Positions 60,534-64,000 of a DNA stretch of 64,000 bases are shown piece by piece. The DNA is taken from NCBI RefSeq assembly GCF_013344685.1, contig NZ_CP050137.1:2845001-2909000 (forward strand), written 5' to 3'. The notes beneath the pieces are model-generated. The model made no database searches, was not told where the DNA came from, and saw only the letters and a program-made list of their open reading frames with translations. Each line of letters opens with the position of its first letter. Within the stretch, counting starts at the first letter, position 1. The position numbers and the translations under genes were made by a program. This DNA is from Sphingomonas sp. CL5.1 (GTDB lineage: Bacteria; Pseudomonadota; Alphaproteobacteria; Sphingomonadales; Sphingomonadaceae).

Positions 60534-61103
60534 ATGGCTCGACTGGCGATGCCCGCGGATCACGATCTTACCCAGCAGCAGAAACGTGCGTGCGACGCCG
60601 TGATCGCCGGGAAACGCGGGAAGGTACCCGCGCCGATGGTGGCGTGGCTGCGCAACCCCGAACTGGCGAACCGCACGCAAGCGCTCGGGGAATTGTTACG
60701 CTACGAAACGACCCTGCCGCCGGAGTTACTGGAACTCGCGATCATCGTCTGCGCGCGCCATTGGAGTGCGCACGTCCAATGGCGCGCGCACGCGGCCTAT
60801 GCGCGTGATGCCGGGATTGAACCGGCGGTGATTGCGGCGATAGCGGACCGTCGCACCCCTGAATTTGTCGATCAGCGGCAGCGGCTGGTCTATGATGTCG
60901 CGATCGCGCTGTTGGCGAGCGCGCGCGTGCCGCTTGCCCTTTACGAGCGGGCGGTTGCCCAGCTCGGCGAGCGCGGACTCGTCGAACTGGTCGTGCTGCT
61001 CGGTTATTATTGCATCGCGTCTTTCACCCTGAATGCGTTCGAGCTGGGCTTGCCTGAATCGGCCGCGCGGGAACTCGGGGATCCCGATTACCCCGCGACC
61101 TGA
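60534..61103 (+). CDS. Carboxymuconolactone-decarboxylase-family protein
   Basis: All-helical protein of 189 aa of the CMD/AhpD superfamily: LRYETTLPPELLELAIIVCA, RHWSAHVQWRAHAAYARDAG and LGYYCIASFTLNAF. The peroxidase CxxC pair of AhpD is absent, so a decarboxylase- or binding-like role fits better. Located 15 bp after the SDR gene. A second member lies at 63725 in the same operon. Confidence 0.85.
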   Translation: MARLAMPADHDLTQQQKRACDAVIAGKRGKVPAPMVAWLRNPELANRTQALGELLRYETTLPPELLELAIIVCARHWSAHVQWRAHAAYARDAGIEPAVIAAIADRRTPEFVDQRQRLVYDVAIALLASARVPLALYERAVAQLGERGLVELVVLLGYYCIASFTLNAFELGLPESAARELGDPDYPAT

Positions 61104-61131
61104 GCGGTCGTGTGCAGCAAATGGAGCGTCT

Positions 61132-62631
61132 GTGTTCCCAATCGAGTTCCTGAGGCGCGCGGCGCTTGCGTACCAAGATGCGGTGGCGGTGATCGACGGC
61201 GCGCGCACATGCACCTTTCGCACGCTTGTCGCGCGCGCTGATGCGTTCGGTCGGGCCTTGCAGAAGGTTACGGGGAAAGAGCGCCCCGTCGTGGCGCTCC
61301 TTGGCCCGAACAATATCGAGATGCTGGTCGCGGTGATGGCGATCCACGCGACGGGTGGGGTGGTGGTGCCGCTCAATGGACGCAACGCGACGGTCGAACT
61401 CGACGGCCAGATCGCCTTCGCACGGCCTGATATCGTGATCGTACATCAAGGATATCTCGATAAATTGTCCGCGCCGGGCGTCCCGGTGGTGATTGCGGAC
61501 AGCCCGCCGGACAACCCGCGCTCGCTTGCCGCGCACGAAAGGCAAGGAGAGGGCGAGCGGCCAATCTGGACGGCGAGCCTCCACGACGTCAACGGGATCA
61601 AGTTCACCGGCGGCTCCTCCGGCAGGCCGAAAGGGGTGCGGCAATCGTTTCGCTGCATCAACAATCTGGTGGCGAGCGTTCTCCTCGCCTTCGACTTCCA
61701 GCCCCATGACCGTTTCCTGTGTGCCGCGCCGATGACCCATGGTGCTGGCGCATTCCTGTTGCCGATCCTGTCGCGGGGTGGCTGTATCGTACTGTCCACC
61801 GACGCCAACCCGACAACTTTGCTCGACCTGATCGAGCGTGAGCGGATCACGGTAACGTGGGTGCCGCCAACCCTGCTCTACAAGCTGATCGACGAACAGA
61901 AGGCGTCGCCTCGCGACATTACCTCCTTGACCCATCTGATCTGGGGCGGGGCGGCCGCAGCAGTCGCGCGGCTGGAGGAGGCGAGGGAGGTTTTCGGCCC
62001 GGTGATGGAGGTGATCTATGGCCAGACCGAAGCTCCGTTGATGCTCGCCGCTGGTCGGTCGAATGAGATGCAGGGCGCCCGTATCGCCTCGGTCGGACGC
62101 CCGGGTCCGCTGGTTGAGGTCGCGATCCTCGATCAGGCCGGCAATCAGGCGGAGGCCGGCCATATCGGCGAAATCTGCGCGCGCGGCGACCTGTTGATGG
62201 ACGGCTATCTCGACATGCCGGAAGAAACCGCCGCAACGATCCGAGACGGCTGGCTGCACACCGGGGACCTCGGTGCGTTCGACAATCAGGGCTTCCTCTA
62301 CGTGAAGGGGCGCATCCGCGATGTCGTCATTACCGGCGGGTTCAATGTCTATCCGTCCGATGTCGAGGAAGCGATCGCGTCCCATCCCGCGGTGGCGGAA
62401 GCGGTGGCGTTCGGTCTGCCTGACGATCATTGGGGAGAGCGGCTGGAGGCTATGGTGGAATTGCGTGACGGTTCCGACGTGATCGCGCAGGCGATCCTCG
62501 ATCATTGCCGTGATCTGCTGGGCGCGGTGAAGACGCCCAAACGGCTTCACATCGTCGGCTCATTGCCGCGCAGCCCGGTGGGGAAAGTGCTACGGCGCGA
62601 GGCGCGGGCGGCGGTGATGGCGGCTGGGTAA
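61132..62631 (+). CDS. AMP-dependent acyl-CoA ligase
   Basis: ANL-superfamily CoA ligase of 499 aa, shorter than the ACS-type enzymes of modules A and B. Seen: FTGGSSGRPKGVRQS, PPTLLYKLIDEQ, IYGQTEAPLM, LHTGDLGAFDNQGFLYVKGR, GGFNVYPSDVEEAI and Lys485 in PVGKVLRRE. It probably activates a fatty-, aryl- or terpenoid-type acid. The GTG at 61132 has GGAG 7 bp upstream; the frame to 61033 overlaps the CMD-like gene. Confidence 0.88.
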   Translation: MFPIEFLRRAALAYQDAVAVIDGARTCTFRTLVARADAFGRALQKVTGKERPVVALLGPNNIEMLVAVMAIHATGGVVVPLNGRNATVELDGQIAFARPDIVIVHQGYLDKLSAPGVPVVIADSPPDNPRSLAAHERQGEGERPIWTASLHDVNGIKFTGGSSGRPKGVRQSFRCINNLVASVLLAFDFQPHDRFLCAAPMTHGAGAFLLPILSRGGCIVLSTDANPTTLLDLIERERITVTWVPPTLLYKLIDEQKASPRDITSLTHLIWGGAAAAVARLEEAREVFGPVMEVIYGQTEAPLMLAAGRSNEMQGARIASVGRPGPLVEVAILDQAGNQAEAGHIGEICARGDLLMDGYLDMPEETAATIRDGWLHTGDLGAFDNQGFLYVKGRIRDVVITGGFNVYPSDVEEAIASHPAVAEAVAFGLPDDHWGERLEAMVELRDGSDVIAQAILDHCRDLLGAVKTPKRLHIVGSLPRSPVGKVLRREARAAVMAAG

Positions 62632-62646
62632 CAGCGGAAAGGCGCA

Positions 62647-63738
62647 ATGGTGGACGAAGGCAAATCCCACCCGCAGCATGCGACCGTCCGGCCGGATTGG
62701 CTGGCATCCTATACCGAGGAGGTGATCGACCCCGGTCAGGCGCTCATCGATGCGCATCACCATTTCTATGACCGGCCCGGCGCGCGCTATTTGCTACACG
62801 ACATGCTGGACGATATCGCTTCGGGCCATGATCTCCGCGCGACCGTTTTCGTACAGGCGCGCGCCATGTATCGGGCAAGCGGGCCTGAGGAAATGAAGCC
62901 GGTTGGCGAGACGGAATTTGCCAATGGCGTAGCCGCCATGTCGGCGAGCAGCGGCTATGGCCCGACGCGCTTCTGCGCCGGGATCATCGGCAGCGCGGAC
63001 CTGATGTCGGGCGATGCCGTGCAGCCGGTGCTGGAGGCGCATGTCGCTGCCGCGCCGGCGCGTTTCCGTGGCATCCGCCATACGGCTGCCTGGGATCGCG
63101 ACACCTCGCTGCTCAACCCGGCATATACGGTCAGCGAGGAGATGCTTGACACGCCGGCGTTCCGCGCCGGTTTCGCCCATCTCGCGCCGCTCGGTCTCAG
63201 CTTCGACGCATGGTTGTTCTTCCACCAGCTTCCGCGCCTTGCCGACCTCGCGCGGTCGTTCCCTCAAACAGCGATCGTTCTCGATCATTGCGGCGGGGTG
63301 CTGGGCATCGGCCCGTATCTTGGCAAGGGTGACGAGGTGTTCGCGCGCTGGCTCGCCGGGATGCGTGAGCTTGCCGACTGTTCGAACCTGTCGGTCAAGC
63401 TCGGCGGGCTGGGCATGCGGATGTGCGGCTTCGGCTTCGATGCGCGGAGTCGGCCGGCATCGTCGCGAGATCTGGCGGAGGCTTGGCAGCCATGGATGGA
63501 AACGGCGATAGAGCTGTTTGGCGCAGGCCGATGCATGTTCGAAAGCAATTTCCCGGTGGACAAGGGAAGCTATGGTCACGTCGTGGGATGGAATGCGTTA
63601 AAGCGCGTCGCGGCCGGCGCGAGCCAGGACGAGCGCGACGATCTGTGTTGGCGCAGTGCGGCGCGTTTCTATCGACTGGATGCCGTCGAAACAGGCCGCA
63701 GAGCGGAGCGCTGGGTGAGCACAAATGCCGGTCAATGA
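62647..63738 (+). CDS. Amidohydrolase-2-family metal-dependent hydrolase
   Basis: TIM-barrel amidohydrolase of 363 aa. LIDAHHHFYDRPG gives the metal-binding His cluster, AIVLDHCGGVLG a further His, and FESNFPVDKGSYG the Asp region. Relatives hydrolyse lactones or decarboxylate acids (PDC-lactonase and ACMSD-type), so lactone opening after Baeyer-Villiger oxidation would suit the context, but this is inference. Its end overlaps the next gene by 14 bp. Confidence 0.87.
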   Translation: MVDEGKSHPQHATVRPDWLASYTEEVIDPGQALIDAHHHFYDRPGARYLLHDMLDDIASGHDLRATVFVQARAMYRASGPEEMKPVGETEFANGVAAMSASSGYGPTRFCAGIIGSADLMSGDAVQPVLEAHVAAAPARFRGIRHTAAWDRDTSLLNPAYTVSEEMLDTPAFRAGFAHLAPLGLSFDAWLFFHQLPRLADLARSFPQTAIVLDHCGGVLGIGPYLGKGDEVFARWLAGMRELADCSNLSVKLGGLGMRMCGFGFDARSRPASSRDLAEAWQPWMETAIELFGAGRCMFESNFPVDKGSYGHVVGWNALKRVAAGASQDERDDLCWRSAARFYRLDAVETGRRAERWVSTNAGQ

Positions 63739-64000
63739 CTTCGATACCCGGTTCGGCGATCCGGCGGTGGCGGCCGGGATGGCGCGACGCTTTCCTCAAT
63801 TCCATGGTGCCGCGCGTGATTTCTGGAATACGGCGCTCGCGGATGGCGCATTGACGCAACGGATGCGTGAACTCGTGCTGCTGGCGATCTTCGCCTCGCC
63901 CGCAGGCTACGATCAGCCGATGGTTGATGCGCAGTTAGAGCGCGCGGAGGCGGCCGGCGCCTCCCCGGAAGATATCGTCGACGTGCTGATATCGGTGGCG
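63725..64000 (+). CDS. Carboxymuconolactone-decarboxylase-family protein (truncated by window end)
   Basis: The first 92 codons of a CMD-family protein: FGDPAVAAGMARRFPQFHGA, LTQRMRELVLLAIFASP and QLERAEAAGASPEDIVDVL. It overlaps the amidohydrolase stop by 14 bp, so it is translationally coupled. The downstream half, including any active-site residues, lies outside the window. Confidence 0.8.
   Translation, partial: MPVNDFDTRFGDPAVAAGMARRFPQFHGAARDFWNTALADGALTQRMRELVLLAIFASPAGYDQPMVDAQLERAEAAGASPEDIVDVLISVA

Noticed and set aside
1..64000. Insertion sequences, integrase or tRNA attachment site bordering the island
   Set aside because: No transposase or integrase motifs, tRNA-like cloverleaf or long direct repeats were seen, although the mosaic composition suggests past transfer.

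Overview
The window looks like a chromosomal or megaplasmid catabolic island from a sphingomonad-type alphaproteobacterium (Sphingomonas/Novosphingobium-like). This is inferred from high GC, several TonB-dependent receptors of the sphingomonad type, and dense clusters of CoA-linked catabolic enzymes. No rRNA, tRNA, transposase, integrase or CRISPR array was seen. I ran no searches, so family names rest on motifs, length and context.

Layout. About 0.2-8.3 kb: a receptor/SnoaL/methylsuccinyl-CoA-dehydrogenase-like operon on the minus strand, a divergent aldehyde dehydrogenase, an alpha-methylacyl-CoA racemase and a TetR regulator. 8.3-22.6 kb is 'module A': acyl-CoA dehydrogenase, CitE-like lyase, MaoC hydratase, SnoaL-like protein, two class III CoA-transferases, two MmgE/PrpD proteins, an acyl-CoA synthetase, an enoyl-CoA hydratase, an aldehyde dehydrogenase and a LysR regulator. 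22.6-43.3 kb is an uptake and oxidation region: two intact receptors and one decayed receptor, a LuxR-type regulator, four short-chain dehydrogenases, two aldehyde dehydrogenases, five SnoaL-like proteins (four with export signals), a cupin, a small SMR-like membrane protein, a CoA-transferase and a GntR regulator. 43.4-54.4 kb is 'module B', in which the module A enzymes recur as paralogues in another order. 54.4-64.0 kb: a second LuxR regulator, a flavin monooxygenase with an NTF2-like head, an SCPx-type thiolase, a second LysR, and a short operon of SDR, carboxymuconolactone-decarboxylase-like proteins, CoA ligase and amidohydrolase; the last gene runs off the window.

How it may work (inference). 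A hydrophobic, probably methyl-branched or alicyclic compound is taken up through the receptors. It is oxidised by the monooxygenase, SDRs and aldehyde dehydrogenases, activated by CoA ligases or CoA-transferases, and epimerised by the racemase. A lower route combining methylsuccinyl-CoA-dehydrogenase-like, MaoC, CitE-like, CoA-transferase and MmgE/PrpD proteins then cleaves it. That set resembles both the itaconate (Ict-Ich-Ccl) cluster and the lower half of the ethylmalonyl-CoA pathway, suggesting a substituted succinate, mesaconate or itaconate intermediate.

The most notable new signal is a family of about nine 20-bp near-palindromes (consensus TGyCCCyA-N4-TrGGGrCA), all in intergenic promoter regions. 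Most lie about 30 bp upstream of a plausible -10 element. They define a candidate regulon, possibly controlled by the two LuxR-family proteins. Base composition falls visibly after about 28.5 kb, with one GC-rich gene (48.8-50.5 kb) and one GC-poor gene (57.3-58.5 kb) standing out, so the island looks mosaic.
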